64,000 nucleotides of DNA from Jacaranda mimosifolia (lineage: Eukaryota; Streptophyta; Magnoliopsida; Lamiales; Bignoniaceae): contig CM032120.1 of NCBI GenBank assembly GCA_018894105.1, forward strand, positions 29,348,710 to 29,412,709, read 5' to 3'. The notes below the pieces were generated by a model that made no database searches, was not told the DNA's origin, and saw nothing but the letters and a program-made list of their open reading frames with translations. Every line of letters begins with the position of its first letter. Positions within the stretch are counted from its first letter, which is position 1. Position numbers and translations under genes: made by a program. This document shows, piece by piece, positions 1-14,000 of this stretch.

Positions 1-786
1 ACCATTAAAACCCTTAACGCTGCCGTCGCAATTTCTTCATCACCGGTGGTCAAAAATTCAAACAAAAGGTACCAAAATGCTCATCTCAACAAGCCCATTA
101 AAACCCACCCGTTCATTTCTAGTTTGGGTTGTCGGAAACGTCAAACCTGCTATCACCACCACCATCGAGCTCTGCCGCGGTCGAAAAGTCCGGTGGTTCA
201 TTGGTTGTTTTAGGGAAGTTTTGGTATGGTTGTGATCCTTGAGCTAAGAGGAATCTAACTATATCTTTGGTTTCTGGTTTCGAGCAAAAATGGAGGAGAA
301 ATGAGTTTGGGAGGAGTTGAGGTCACCTTTGAGAATTTGAAGAAATTATGTCCTTAATTATATATATATATATATATAAAGTATTTTTTCAGTTTATTCA
401 ATTCGAGCTCAACATTTCTAACCGCCTTCAATGTACCCCAAAAGTTTGAACCGCCTTTGAATTCGGCCTAATACTTTTATTTTAGTCCTTTAGGTTTTAG
501 TTTTCATTTTGGCCCATAACATTTCCAAGTCTAGTCAATTAAGTTCTTCTTTATTTATTTTGAAGTCGTTAAGCTTTTAATTTCCTCACATTGACCCCTA
601 AACTTTATAATTTTGATCAATCAAGCCCTTTTCCTTTACAATTCAATCCCCTAATTGTCAATAATTATTTATGGGTCTCAATTAAATCTAACTCAAAATT
701 ATTTAAACCAAATTTATCGAATTGGTATTTTATTTTACTGAAACACCAACTTTGGGTTTAGTATTCTAAAATTCGAGGTGTCACAT
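1..786 (+). mobile_element. 3' part of a decayed LTR (retrotransposon remnant)
   Basis: No gene is present. The stretch ends in GAGGTGTCACA, the kind of terminus seen on many plant Ty3/gypsy LTRs, and the 400 bases before it are pyrimidine-rich blocks of the sort found there. Its general character matches the better candidate ending at 11540 (GGTGTTACA). A short (TA)n run lies near 360-378. The left end is outside the window, so neither length nor target duplication can be checked. It could also be unrelated AT-rich DNA. Confidence 0.35.
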
Positions 787-2069
787 TTAAATACTAAAAA
801 TAATTATGATTCATTTTTAATCACATGAAGTAAAATAAACATTATTATAATACATATATGAAAGACTTTAATTTAAGAAATTTAACATATTGAATCAATC
901 AAACAAATTAAAGATAAATAAATCATCAATGAGCTAAAGTAACTACAATTAGTCATAAGATTTAAAACAAAACAAAACAAATAGAATTATGGCACTTACA
1001 AATTACAGCTTACAAGTTATCAAATACCAACTACAAAGAAATAATAATTCAAGTTCCAAATAGTAGTCTAAAACTACATTGCATCAAAGCAAATTAAATT
1101 CCAATACTAAATTAGTAAATTAAAATCCAAATTGTCTAACTTGTTCAAATTACATCCACATTATGTTAAATCGTTCAAATTACATCCAACTGGACTTTGG
1201 GGCTTCTGGAAACAAATTAAAAAATAACATAAAGCAAAAAGGAAATTAAAATAAAAAAAGTATAACTATTTTTTGGTTCAATTTACGATTTTGACCCATT
1301 TTTAGTTCGACTCCGGTTAACCAGTCTAAACAAATCAAATCAAATGAAAAATTAAAATTTTTTAGTTATATAACCAAAAATCAAACCAAACACACTTCAA
1401 TTTAATTTGATTTTTTTTTTATCTTCGATTGATTTGACTGATTTTATTTTTAATTTTTTGCACAGCCACAACTTCAATCATGTGTATGTAACACCTTGCT
1501 TTATTACTTTTTTTTTTTTTTTTGTGAGTAACACCTTGTTTTGTTACGTTTAGCCCCATCCCACTAAGAAACTATTATATATTTTCTAATGTCACCAGTC
1601 TTTCTAAAATACTAAGGAATATTATATATATTTCTAATTTTACTACTCTATTTTAAAATACTAAGAAAAATATAATATATCTTAAAATAAAAGGATAAAC
1701 ATATCTGAAATCTATACTATTATATATAGTACAACAGTGTGGGACCTGCAATTGTGCAATTTTGAATAAATTTTAAATTTTTAGAATTTTGAGTTTTTTT
1801 AATTAAATTAAAAAATTCTCATTGATTGTTAATTATTCATCTTTATCTAAGAAAATTCAAAATTTATTTAAATAAGTAACAACTTTATTCAAATGCACAT
1901 ATAATCTATTTTCTTAATTAACTATTAGATAAATTATTGACAACTAATAATATTTTTTAATTTTTATTGAGTTATTCCAATCAATAAATTTGCATCTTGT
2001 TGTCCAATAAGTTAGCGACCAATCAAGTTGTGGCAATTGATTTAGAGTGTTATCGAATAAATACTTGAT
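787..2069. other. AT-rich intergenic DNA, no gene seen
   Basis: Both strands have frequent stops and no recognisable protein. There are A/T homopolymer runs (e.g. near 1508-1523) and short direct repeats such as the two GTAACACCTTG(C/T)TTT blocks near 1488 and 1526. Nothing else can be supported. Confidence 0.6.
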
Positions 2070-2072
2070 ATT

Positions 2073-4863
2073 CACTACTAAAAAAATGCATTTAGCGACG
2101 GATGTTTTCCAAAAATCTCTCGCAAATTCCGATTTGCAACGGATTTTGTGACAATTAAAATTCATCGCAAAAATCTTCGTCGCAAAATTTTGTGACAAAA
2201 TTTGCAACGGATTTGAGATGTCACTTTTGCAACAGAAATGATCTGTCACAAATTTACAACGATGAATCCGTCACAAATATTTTAGATTGCAATTTTTAAA
2301 AAAAAAAATTTAATTAATTTGCAATGGAAGTCTACATCGCAAAAATAATAATTAAAAAAAATAAATTTTTCCATGGAAAATTCCGTCGCGGATTTTAAGA
2401 AATTTTAAAATATATATACATACAAATTGAAACATATAATTAACCAATATCAATAATTCTTTGCATTACTTACTAATAATCCATACACCAATACTTAAAT
2501 ATTATTTTTAAATAGTATAATTTTATATCACAATAAAAATCTAACATATAATGCAAATCACAATCTAATATAATCCATATTATCCAATATATAAACCAAG
2601 TCCTAACTAAAATATAAATTCACAAAATAATGCCAAAAAAATTATCTTACTCAATACAAACACTTAGTCCAATGCCTTGAGATATCAAAATCTGCAATAT
2701 TAAAATAAAAATAAAATCAGAATAATGAAAAATAGAAATATAAACTAAGAGGCACATAAAAGAAAAAAAAAACATTCAAAACACTTAGAGAAACATATAT
2801 TTTGAAATCTAATTAAGAAAAAGCATAAGTTACACTTGAAATAATTCTTACCTCAAACTCTCCAAATTGCATCATTCTAATTGCCTTTGAAAAACAAAAT
2901 CCAATGGAAGGATTTGCAATGAAATTGTTAGTTGAAAATCTTTTGGAAACTTAAATTTAAAAGTCAGACGAGTAACCCTTAATTTGATATAGACTATATA
3001 GACATAAATATAGACAACACAAAAGCTTTGGTGTATAGTGTTCAACTATATAAGATGTCTATTGACAATATGCAATGTAAGCACCTACTTATTAGCGTAT
3101 TGATGTGGATGACAAACAAATTGAGGATTGGAACATCAATATCCCATTGACAATCCAATTCTTAATTTGTTTGTCATTACATCAAATAAATCCAAGTAGA
3201 TAACAAGACCGAAGATATAATATGATTAATGATACATTATATCAAAAACTCCCTTAAATAGGAGACTTCAAATTGCCAAAAAAACAAGACTCAACAAAAT
3301 GAGTAGCATTGCTTGAATTAAAAACAATTAATAATATTCATAAACACATAATGACACGTACATAAACACTCCTCCTTATATCCATCATCATCACACAAGC
3401 AATTAAAAACCAATCAACAACAAGGCTCCACCCCTTCTTCCAACATCCCATCCTCCATCCTAATTTTACCAACTTTATACAATTCTCATGTATTCTACTA
3501 ATAGAATATATAAAATCGAAGGAAGGTATGCAACACTTATATCGAAATGCTCCAAAAAACTCAATGCACACAAAACGTATTCACCATAGTCGAGATATTC
3601 TATGTCATTAAGCACATGTTAGAATATCAATATTTCACTTTGAATGAACTATAGAATTCAGCACAAATCAATATTTTAAGTATTTGATCACATTATTGCA
3701 TATAATTATGTATATTGAATAAAAAAATTCAATATATGTCTCTAACCACAACAAAAAAATGTATATAATAATTTACAAAGTGATTATCAATCTAAAATTT
3801 TCTTGCAAGTGCACATATTTATCTATAAATCATAATTCCATAAACTAAATTAAAATTTATAAACTTAATACAATTCAAAATATACTAACATAAAGTTTAA
3901 CTCAATCAAAATTCAAATAGAATTTTTAATTCACATAAAAACATAAATCTAACATAATATAACAACATTTAATACATAAATCAAATTTAAACTAACATAA
4001 TTTAATCTAATACGCAAATCAAATTTAAACTAACATAATAAATTATAATTAAAAAAATTACCTTACTTAGTGGAGATAATGCAAAAAATGAGCTCTCCAA
4101 ACCTGAAACAATAATTAAACAAAAATAATTAACATTATTTAAAATTAAAATATTTTTTTCCAAAAAATTAAAAAAAAATAAAGAAAATGAAATAAATAGG
4201 CCAAATCTGGCCGGATCTAGCTAGTTGCACGGCCAACAGTGATCAATTGCTAGTCTGCATGGCTAGTAGCTTACGGCCACGCCAACCAGCAACTAGCCAC
4301 GTGGACCAACACCTTGCTAGCTATGCGGCTAGCAAGCTGCTAGCCATGATCGGCCGGCCAATCGCTTCAACAAACAAAGAAAAAAAAAGTTAAGGGGGGA
4401 AGGGGGTTCCTGAAGACACAAGAGGAACGTTCAAGATGTGGGTGGGGGAATTAGGGTTTATTTTCTCCCTCTTGTCTATTTGTGACGGATTCCAAATACT
4501 TTGCAAAAAAATTTTAATTTGTTTTCCTTTTTTCAATTTTTTGACGGAAAAGTCCATTGCAAAAATTTAATTTTGTGATGGATTTTTTTCTGAGATTTTA
4601 GAAATTAGCGACGGATTTTGAATCCGTCACTAATATCCTTAATTGCGATGAAAAATTCCGTTGCAAATTTTTTTTTACATCTTTTTAATTTTTTTTGCAA
4701 TAGATTTTTCCGTTGCAAAAGTCCAAAGTTAATTTGTTCAAAGATCATCACTTTTGGGATGGAATATTTTTGTGATGGATTTTCCGTCACAAAATTCATT
4801 GCAATTTGCAACAGATTTTTTCGTCACAAATTTCCATCGCAAAAATTATTTTTTTTAGTAGTA
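2073..4863. mobile_element. Non-autonomous CACTA (En/Spm-like) DNA transposon
   Basis: The left end reads CACTACTAAAAAAATG and the right end TTTTTTTTAGTAGTA, its near-perfect inverse; the last base is A instead of G. The element is flanked by a 3-bp direct repeat ATT (2070-2072 and 4864-4866), the duplication size of this superfamily. Both ends carry many short subterminal repeats of the form GCGACGGA, TTGCAACGGA and GTGACGGA in both orientations (2090-2400 and 4475-4860), typical of CACTA transposase-binding regions. No transposase reading frame is present, so it would need a partner in trans. A GC-richer patch at about 4205-4370 is full of GCTAGC/TAGCCA words. Confidence 0.83.
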
Positions 4864-4866
4864 ATT

Positions 4867-5916
4867 ATCTTTCTAAAATTATATACATTGATGGGATAAT
4901 ATAAAAGATTTTCAAGTAGTTAAAATTTTCTTCTAATGCATATACCTATATAAAAAGATTGTGATATTTAATACAAATATTCCAATGAAATTTTTAGAGG
5001 GAAAGTAAAAAATTTTCATCCCGAAATGGACTTTTCAAGCAATTTCTTGCAAAATTCTGATGGACTTTTATCGAAAAAATTTCTGGCAGATTTTCGACGG
5101 AATATTCCATCCATATTTTATATTTCAAGTTAATATTTTCTTCTTTATGACTAATTTCTATTGAAAAATTCGTTTAAATCTCTACTTTTTAAAGTTTAGT
5201 ATTTCATCGTCATTTTTATTGATTTAAATATTTGTATCTCATACCTTAACATGTATTTATAATATGAGACCTTAATATTCTTACTTTTTAATTATGATAT
5301 AATTCTATCTTTATTTATCTTTATTTATATTTTACAAAAGAAAATTACATCATGTAAAAAACATGAAACTGTAAATATATATAATATAGAAATATTTCTA
5401 AGTTTTACTTAATATTAATATATCACATTTTTTTTTTTTTTGATTGATACTATTTGGCATTATTAGTTAACTGTGCAAAATAATATTTTAGAAAAGAATA
5501 GTATTTTATTAATTGAGATAAAAATAATATCATATTTATAAAAACACAATAATTTAATTATATATTTATAAATTTATTTTACTTAATTTAATTGAATGAA
5601 TATGATGTGCATAGCATGGGATTTATGCTAGTAAATCTTTTATTTGATATACGTGAATATGTAGAAAAATAATTTGGGACAAGAAATTTTTCAAGAATTA
5701 AGTACGATAATCCCATAAATTCCAGTACTTCCCACCAACAGATCAGAATATGCAGGCTGATGCTGAGTTTGTTTACTCAAAAAAAAAAAAAGAAAAGAAG
5801 AAGAAGAAGAAGAAGAAGAGGAGGAGGAAGGAGAAGAAGAAAGAAAAAGAAAAATGCTTGTTGAAGACATAAGACCATGCAGCTTATGCCCACCTAATGT
5901 GGACGGTCAAAAAGAT
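4867..5916. other. AT-rich intergenic DNA with a purine tract
   Basis: No gene is recognised. The 4980-5110 part has words similar to the CACTA subterminal repeats (GATGGA, GACGGAATATTCC) and may be a scrap of a related element. The end of the stretch holds the GAA/GAG tract listed separately. Confidence 0.55.
5773..5856. repeat. Purine microsatellite (GAA/GAG)n
   Basis: An almost uninterrupted A/G tract with about seven GAA-type triplets followed by GAG-type triplets. It is simple sequence; no function can be read from it. Confidence 0.9.
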
Positions 5917-6074
5917 GTTTGTTGCATGGATGGATTTACGGGGGGACAAGCGGGGGCCTTTGTGCCCCCCTCCCCCCCCCCCCCTATGTATATATTAAAA
6001 AATTTAATAATAGATCATTTTAATTTAAATTTTAAAAGAATAAATCATTAATTATGAATTAAAATAATTAATTT

Positions 6075-6312
6075 TTAATTAATATTCATTAATTTTTAAA
6101 AGATTTAACTTTTGGGGAACTTATTTATAAATCCACAAGCTCATTTTCCATTTAGCATTCAATCCTTACCCATCACTTTCTCATTTTCGACTCCCCATCT
6201 CAAGTTTCAATTTTGTGTTGACTCCCCAACCACCTAAATTGATAGAAATGTCCTCATTTTACTTTTTTTTCTTTTTTTTCTGTTTATTCCTAAATATGAA
6301 CCAATTCCCAAC

Positions 6313-6364
<52 letters not shown>

Positions 6365-6680
6365 CTGTTTTACTCCCGCCGAAATGCAGACCTTCATCTT
6401 TTTTTCCCCCATAATAGCCTACAATATCCTAGCAGGAAGAAAGTAGTTTTTTCTCCTTCATCTTTTGTCTTCTATTTCACTCCTGCCATAATGGAGGCCT
6501 CCATCTTTTTTTATTTTTTTTATTTTTCTACAATACCCTACAATATACTAACAGGAAGAAGGAAGATTTTAATCCATTTTTGCATGGTGAAGCATTATTT
6601 TACTCTTTCATAGCAACAATTCTTCTATTTCACTCCCACAGTAGAAGAAGGTCTAGAAGATTGAAAGGTAAGGGCTATCG
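6075..6680 (+). repeat. Left inverted arm of the MULE-like element
   Basis: Pairs with 16680-17085 in inverse orientation. It contains a T/C-rich leader with a CT microsatellite and ends near a donor-like GAAAGGTAAG. The outer 40-60 bases are too AT-rich to place the end exactly. Confidence 0.45.
6317..6358. repeat. (CT)n microsatellite
   Basis: About 21 uninterrupted CT units within the T/C-rich leader of the left arm. The apparent Ser-Leu protein read through it is an artefact. Confidence 0.95.
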
Positions 6681-8012
6681 GTCCTGATGCTTCTAATCTT
6701 ATAGATTTCTTTTTATGGTTTGCAAGATTTACATGGAATGCTTGGATTTCTTTTGATGTGGTTTGTTAATTGTGGTGAAATTTTGTAGGCATGTTGCTTC
6801 AGAATTGGTTGTTGTTGTCTTTGAGCTGTGTTTTTGGCTTAAGGATGTCAGTTTAGATATGCAGATTATTGTAAGGAATTGATTGGCCTGTTATTGAATG
6901 ATTTGGTTGCTAATCAACTCTTTTTAAGAGTTTAATGTTCTGTTTTGAGATTGATTGGGAATTGCATCCTATTTGGGTTGGTAAACTCTACTAGCTCCTG
7001 GGTTTTGTTTTAGTTTGCTGCTGTTGTTGTGCTTGTGGCAGCGTCTCTTTTGCGTAGCATATTTTCAGTAATAAGGATTATACTGCTCAAGTTTCTTGGC
7101 TTCAGATTATTTTCAGAAAACAGGAACAGCATAGCTTAAGTTGTTCAGTTTCTGGTTTTCGTGCAAAGTTCAAGTTTTTGGGTTTCATTGATTCAAATTT
7201 TCATGGAAGCTTTTGGCATGACTTGTTTGTGCTACTTCTCTTTGATTTGAATTTTGCATTAACCTTGTTTTTTGTGGTTGAGCGCCTAACTTAATGCTGA
7301 ATTGTTGGAATAATTTTGTTCCATTTGAACGCTACTCTTTGTTCTGATACAAAAAGTTGTTGCTCCTGTTATTAATAAGCAAAGTTTATTTTGGTTGAGG
7401 CTTGAATTCTATTGCTTGGTTTAGTATATATAGATTTTGGTTTGTCCTTTTAGAGTATGTCCTCTTGAGGCATCCAGATTTTTGTTTGCCAATGGATTTG
7501 CTGTTGACTTGGTGTGACTACCAATTTGTGGGAAATTACTTTCAGCAAGAGTCGACCTTGTATTCCTCGGAACTTGTCCTTTGTTTCTGCAGGAAGGAGG
7601 TTCGAAACATGGTAGTTTGTGAAACAACTTATGCTGAATTTTGCAACAAGGTGGATTCAATTCATGGACATCTGACGCTTGATTTTTCCTCCTTTTTGCT
7701 TATTATGCTGGAATGGATAATCAAACCATTGACCATTTGCTTGTTATAAAGGATTCGAACCTTGTACCTGATGGCATACTTGAGCAGCATATGTAGCAAA
7801 CTTAGCTCTTAATTTCATTTATTTTGAAATTCAATTTGATGTAATTTATAATATTTCTCTCTCTTTCTTTCTTTTAAGGTGCTTTGTGTTTTGATATTTT
7901 GTAAGGGAAGTAAGTACTTCCTCATTTATATTTATGCTCAATCTATTGCGACTTGTAATCCTTTATTTGATCTTTAATACATATCTGAAACCCTATTTTA
8001 AAAAAATGGTAC
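6681..8012 (+). other. Intron-like T-rich DNA, possible worn gene
   Basis: The segment has the T-rich, TTGCAG-containing look of plant intron and 5' gene DNA. One open stretch on + (7402-7749) includes CETTYAEFCNKV, loosely like the N-terminus of some plant MULE transposases, but no catalytic motif follows. I do not assign a function. Confidence 0.3.
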
Positions 8013-11000
8013 CAATTAGGTCGAATTCGAACTCAATACCTTATGCGCTGAGAATGATACTGAAAAAATGAAGAAAAAAAAAGTACTCAATACTAGCATT
8101 TATGTACTCCAGAACTGTGTTTATGTACTTAATTTGCAAATGTTGTGTACCTATTATACATGTTTTTGTACTTGCTTTTTCAAGGTCAAGATAAGGCTCA
8201 ATTCGATGCATGGAACAACACATAAGATATCTTAATGCAACAAAATTGTGGTCTGTTGAAAAAATGATCGTGTTAGTACATGTTGAAATGGTTGGGAACT
8301 CAAACACCCACATCCGACCACTTGCACTCTCATTCATAGTAGTATAAGCCATTGATGTATGAGTCAAATGAATCCTCTCAACACGAACATCGAAAACCAT
8401 TGAACCTATCACGGCTATATGAGTTCTAAGACTAATATGTTATGATCTTATGATCATGCAATGGTCAAATTAAATCGAATTGAACTCGATGCCTTATGTG
8501 CTGAGAATAATACTGAAAATCCAAAAAAAAAGTACTCACTATTGGTATTTATATACTCCAAAATTTGCACTTATGTACTTAATTTGCAAATGTTGTGTAC
8601 CTATTATTCATGTTTCTATATTTACTTTTTCGAAGGTTGATGCAGTGCCCCCACTCGAGATAGCACCTAAGCTGAGGCATCACTCAATCCAGACTTAAAT
8701 CTCATCCATAATTCAAATAATATGCCTATCAAATAATTTTTTTCCAAAATTATCAAAGATAGAAACAAGCTTCAACCTAAGCACATCTTAAAAATATATA
8801 AATTTCGTACCATTGCAAATTTATCATTCATCGTTTCATACCTACTACAAACCATAAGTTCAAGTCGGACATCTCACAATATCTCCAAGTTTCCACTAAC
8901 ATAAAAGTGATTCATACACAGGTTTAAGCACATATTTTATTACAAAACATATTTACATCCTTCCAAGCCTGAAGTATGAGATCATCACTAAAACCTATCT
9001 GAGAAGGTCAAGAGATATGGGGGGTAAGTCCAAAGACTTAGTAAACGATAACTTAAGAATAACAGAAGAGATCTATCGAGGAAGGTTCAACTCAACAAAT
9101 CATCAGTTAAACATACAGAACATGACAAATTCAGAATCAGACAGTAACCATAGCAAAACAGGAAATTCTCTAGCCTTATTGCTCCAAGAACATATTTTAG
9201 ATAGATAGAATTCAGATAGGCAAAACAAACCCAAAACATATGCATTCCAAGAAAAGACTATAGACATGCATTGCAGAATTACCTTATACCAGTCATACAA
9301 TTAGTTTACGTAAGTGTAACAGCTTGGTACATGGCAGATGCCCATATGAACTGTATAGTGCACCGCAGATGCCTAGGGGAAGCCCATAGCGCACCGCTGA
9401 TACCTAATGGAAAGTCCCTAGCATACCGCTGACACCCAGGAAAAAGTCCCTAATGTATCATTGACACCAAAGGGAAAGTCCTTAGCGTGCCCCACATAAC
9501 CAAACATTTCACCCGGATCGACCCTTAGCCCAATAATTCTCCGTACATATAACAGAATCAATAACCATTTGTGCAGATGCCCAGGGCAAAGTCCTTAGCG
9601 CATTGTCGGTTCCAAGATAAAATAGTACAGAACATAACAGAAACGCCATCAAGGCAACATGATAGCAATAAACAAATTCAGATGAGCCAACATGGCCAAA
9701 TAAAGCTGGATAGATAAACAAAAATGCTAGCAAGGCAACAGAGAACGATACAGATTAGTACGTATACGAGACAGACAGATAACTAAAATACAGATAACAG
9801 ATAAGGGTCTAGGCGCCAGAACAAACAGAAATCAAAATTAATAACAAACGATAACCCTCACAAGGGTGTTCATATCAGCTAATAGATAACAATAAGAATT
9901 CAAACAATTTCCAGATTTCAAACAAATAAGAGTATGGTACAGAAACAGAAACAGAAATAGAAAACCCACATGGGGGTTTATCACAATAACAAATAGTATG
10001 AAAAGTGCCAGATTGGCAGATCCTCACTTCTTGTAGTTTCAACAAACAACCATAGCCCGCAATCTACTGATCGGCAGAACCCACTTCTTCATCATCTAAT
10101 CAAAAGAATATTTCCATAGTCAAAACTCCTCTTCATCTCTATTAGCCTTCTAGAATTGCATCATAAGGATTCTAACATTACTAACTTATTGACCAATATG
10201 ATTATATAAGTTTAATAGGTACTACCCAAAGTACTCCAATAAAATGATTATTCTAGAATTAACCATGATGTTCTATATCGGTTCCAAAAATAACATGATA
10301 TCTCGTTCTTAACTACAAAGTCATTATCATATCATCATCCTAATCAATCCACACAAAATAGTCCAATCTCTACATAATTAATCCTAATCAAATGCCACTT
10401 AGTCTTACATTACATAATCCTTAATTTAGATTAATCACTTAGTACCATTGTTAAATCTAAATTTTGGCATTTAACATAACATGTCCAGGTCCACTAATTG
10501 AATATTCTTCTTGCATGGGAATCTTACACACATATATATACCAATCATACCCAAAATCTTCAGTCTTGGTGTAAAATATAAGGTTTCCAAAGGAAAGGTA
10601 CAATATATACATATATATATATCAAGATACGACCAACTAAATTTCAAGATTGGCCACCGAAGTTCTGAAGCCACAAACAAAATACACGGATGCGTTTGTT
10701 TTGACTTGAAGAGGTAAAACTGCCTCTTTGCCACCGCCATTGCTGTCCGCCGCCCGCCATCGCTGCCGAAGTAGTCCAACGTCACCATCAGAATGCTTCT
10801 TTCAACTTCCTAAGTCCAACACCACTATCAGTTTCAAGTTCCATGGCCAAAATCACCTTCAATCGAGCTCAAACTTCAAACAGGTCTCTCTCGCCACTGT
10901 CCTCTGATCGTTGGTTTTCGCCTCCGCTGCCGTGTCAAACTCACATGCAAGGGTGTTTTCAGCTTCCTCACGCTGAGAGCTTCCAAAATCACCATCCAAA

Positions 11001-14000
11001 AATGAGTTCTGGCTGCAGCTCTGTCGTTGCCCGTCAAGACATACTAGTGCTAAGTTTCAGCTCTTCGTTTTTGATGACTCGCCACCCATATCGCCATACA
11101 TGTGGTGTGCGAGTGTAGCTGAGAGTGTGGGGAAGGTTTAATTGGATCAGTTAGGGTAGATTCCGGCCGCCGGTGAAGATCACCGAAGGTGGTAATAGTA
11201 GTTGCGGGAAGGAGAATGAGGAAGAATGGGGGGTTCAAATGCAAATGCCAACTTTTATAAAAATTATTTTTTTGAATTTCATATTTGAACCAAAATCTTT
11301 TTAATAAAATCAATTAAGTCCATGCAATTATTAGAAAATAGGGCTTTGACCCCGTTGATCAAAATTTTTCCATGCAAACACTAATATTTTCAAAAAGTGC
11401 TAAATCAAGTTTTCTAAAATTACAAATCTGGCCCCAAAACTTTCTAAAATAATCAAAATAATTAATATAATTGAAATTTCATAAATAAAATTAACAATAA
11501 GAAATTAATATTAAAGTATGAAATATTTTAGGGTGTTACAGCCAAGAGGAGGCTCAATTTGATGCTTGGAATAATACATAAGATACCTTAATGCGGCAAA
11601 ATTGTGGTTTGTTGAGGAAATAGTAGTGATAGTACATGTTGAAATGGTTGGGAACTCAAACACCTACATTCAACCACTTGCATTCTCATTCATAATAATA
11701 TAAACTATTGATGCATGAGCCAAATGAATTCTCCCGATGCCACCATTGGGAACCACAAAACCTATTATGACTATATGAGTCCTAGGACTCATATGCCATG
11801 ATCTTATGATCACGCAATGGCCAGATTAAGCCGAATTGTACTCGATCCCAATTTTGGCAGTTATGTACTGCAGAACCGCATTTATGTACTTAATTTGTTA
11901 ATGTTGTGTACTTATTTTTCATGTTTATGTATTTGCTTTTTCAATGGCTAGGAAAAGGATTAATTCGATGCGTGCAATAACACATAAGACACCTCAATAT
12001 GACAAAACCATGGTTTGTTGAAGAAATAATTGTGACAGTACATGTTTGATTAGTTGGGAACTCAAACATCCACATCCAACTACTTGTGTTCTTATTCATA
12101 GTATTCATAGTAGTATAAATCATTGATGCATGAGCCAAATGAATCCTCCCGACACCACCATCAGAAACTATTGAACCTATCATGGCTATATGAGTCCTAA
12201 GGCTAATATGTTATGGTCTTATGATCATGTAATGACCAGATTAGGCTGAATGGAGAACGTTTATTCATGCGCTAAGAATGATACTGAAAATATAGAAAAA
12301 AAATACTTAGTTCCGGCACTTATGCTCTTGGGGACATTGTTTATGTGTTCATTTTGTATATGTTGTGTACTTATGGTAGGAATTCTATACTTGCCTTTCC
12401 AAAGGTCAATTATAACCTCAATCGACGCAGTGACCAATACATTGGTGACCCCATAACTTCGAATACATGATTTGTCGAATATGTGGTCATGATAGTACGT
12501 GTTGGAATAATTGGGAACACAAAAACCCACATCCCACACATTCAACCACCTGCACTCTTATTCATAGTAGTATAAACCATTGATGCATAAGCTAAACAAT
12601 TCCTCTCGACACCACCATTGAAAGCTAGTGAACCTATCATGACTATATGAGTCCTAGGACTAATATGTCGTGATCTTATGATCACGCAATGGCCAAATTA
12701 GGCTGAGTTGAACTCGATCCCTTATATGATGAGAATGATACCGAAAATCAACAAAAAAGTACTTAGTTTTAGCAGTTATGTACTCTAGAACTACATTTAT
12801 ATACTTAATTTGTTAATGTTATGTACTTATTTTTTGTGTTTATGTACTTTCTTTTCTAATGGGTAGGATGAGGCTCAATTCGATGCGTGCAATAACACAT
12901 AAGACACCTCGATGCAACAAAACCATGTTTTGTTGAAGAAATGATCTTGATAGTATATGTTTAAATAGTTGGAAACTCAAATACCCACATCCAACCACTT
13001 GCATTCTCATTCATAATAGTATAAACCATTAATGCATGAGCTAAACAAATCCTCCGGACACCATCATCGAAAACCACTGAACCTATCATGACTATATGAG
13101 TCCTAGGACTAGTACATCATAGTCTTATGATATGCAATGGCCAGATTAGGCCGAATTGAACTCGATCCCTTATGCGCTGAGAATGATATAGGAAATTGAC
13201 CAAAAAGTACCCAGTTTTGGCAGTTATGTACTACAAAACTACATTTATGTACTTAATTTGTTAATATTATGTACTTATATTTTGTTTTTATGTACTTGCT
13301 TTTTCACATGATAGGATGAGGCTCAATTCGATGCGTGCAACAACACACAAGATACCGCGATGCGACAAAACTATAGTTTGTTGAAGAAATGGTCATGATA
13401 ATACATGTTGAAATTGTTGGGAACTCAAACACCCACATCCAACCACTTGCGCTCTCATTCAAAGTAGTATAAACCATTGATGCATGAGTTAAATGAATTC
13501 TCCCAACACCACCATTGGTAACTAGTGAACCTATCATGACTATATGAGTCCTAGGACTAATATGCCATAGCCTTATGATCATGTAATGGTCAGATTAGAC
13601 TGAATTGAACTCGATCTCTTATGTGCTGAGAATGATACCGAAAATTTGCAGAAAAGTACTCTATATTGGCATTTATGTACTCCAAAATTGTATTTATGTA
13701 CTTAATTTACTAATGTTGTGTACCTATTATGCATGTTTCTGTACTTGCCTTTAAAAAGGCCGAGTTGAGGCTCAATTCAATGCGTGGAACAACACAAAAG
13801 ATATATTAACACGACAAAACCATGGTTTGTCGAAGAAGTGGTCATGATAGTACATGTTGAAATGGTTGGGAACTCAAACAACCATATCCAACCACTAGTG
13901 CTCTCATTCAGAGTAGTATAAACCATTGATGCATGAGTTAAATGAATCCTTCCGACACCACCATTGAAAACCAGTGAACCTATAATGACCATATGAGTCA

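Noticed and set aside
6215..6613. A 132-codon open stretch on the plus strand
   Set aside because: It reads through a (CT)n microsatellite and T runs; its composition is Ser/Leu/Phe only, and it overlaps the inverted arm of a transposon.
9315..11540. A clean solo LTR with TGTAACA...TGTTACA ends
   Set aside because: The five bases on each side (GTAAG and GCCAA) do not match, and 8650-9314 is also foreign to the repeat array, so a truncated element fits better.
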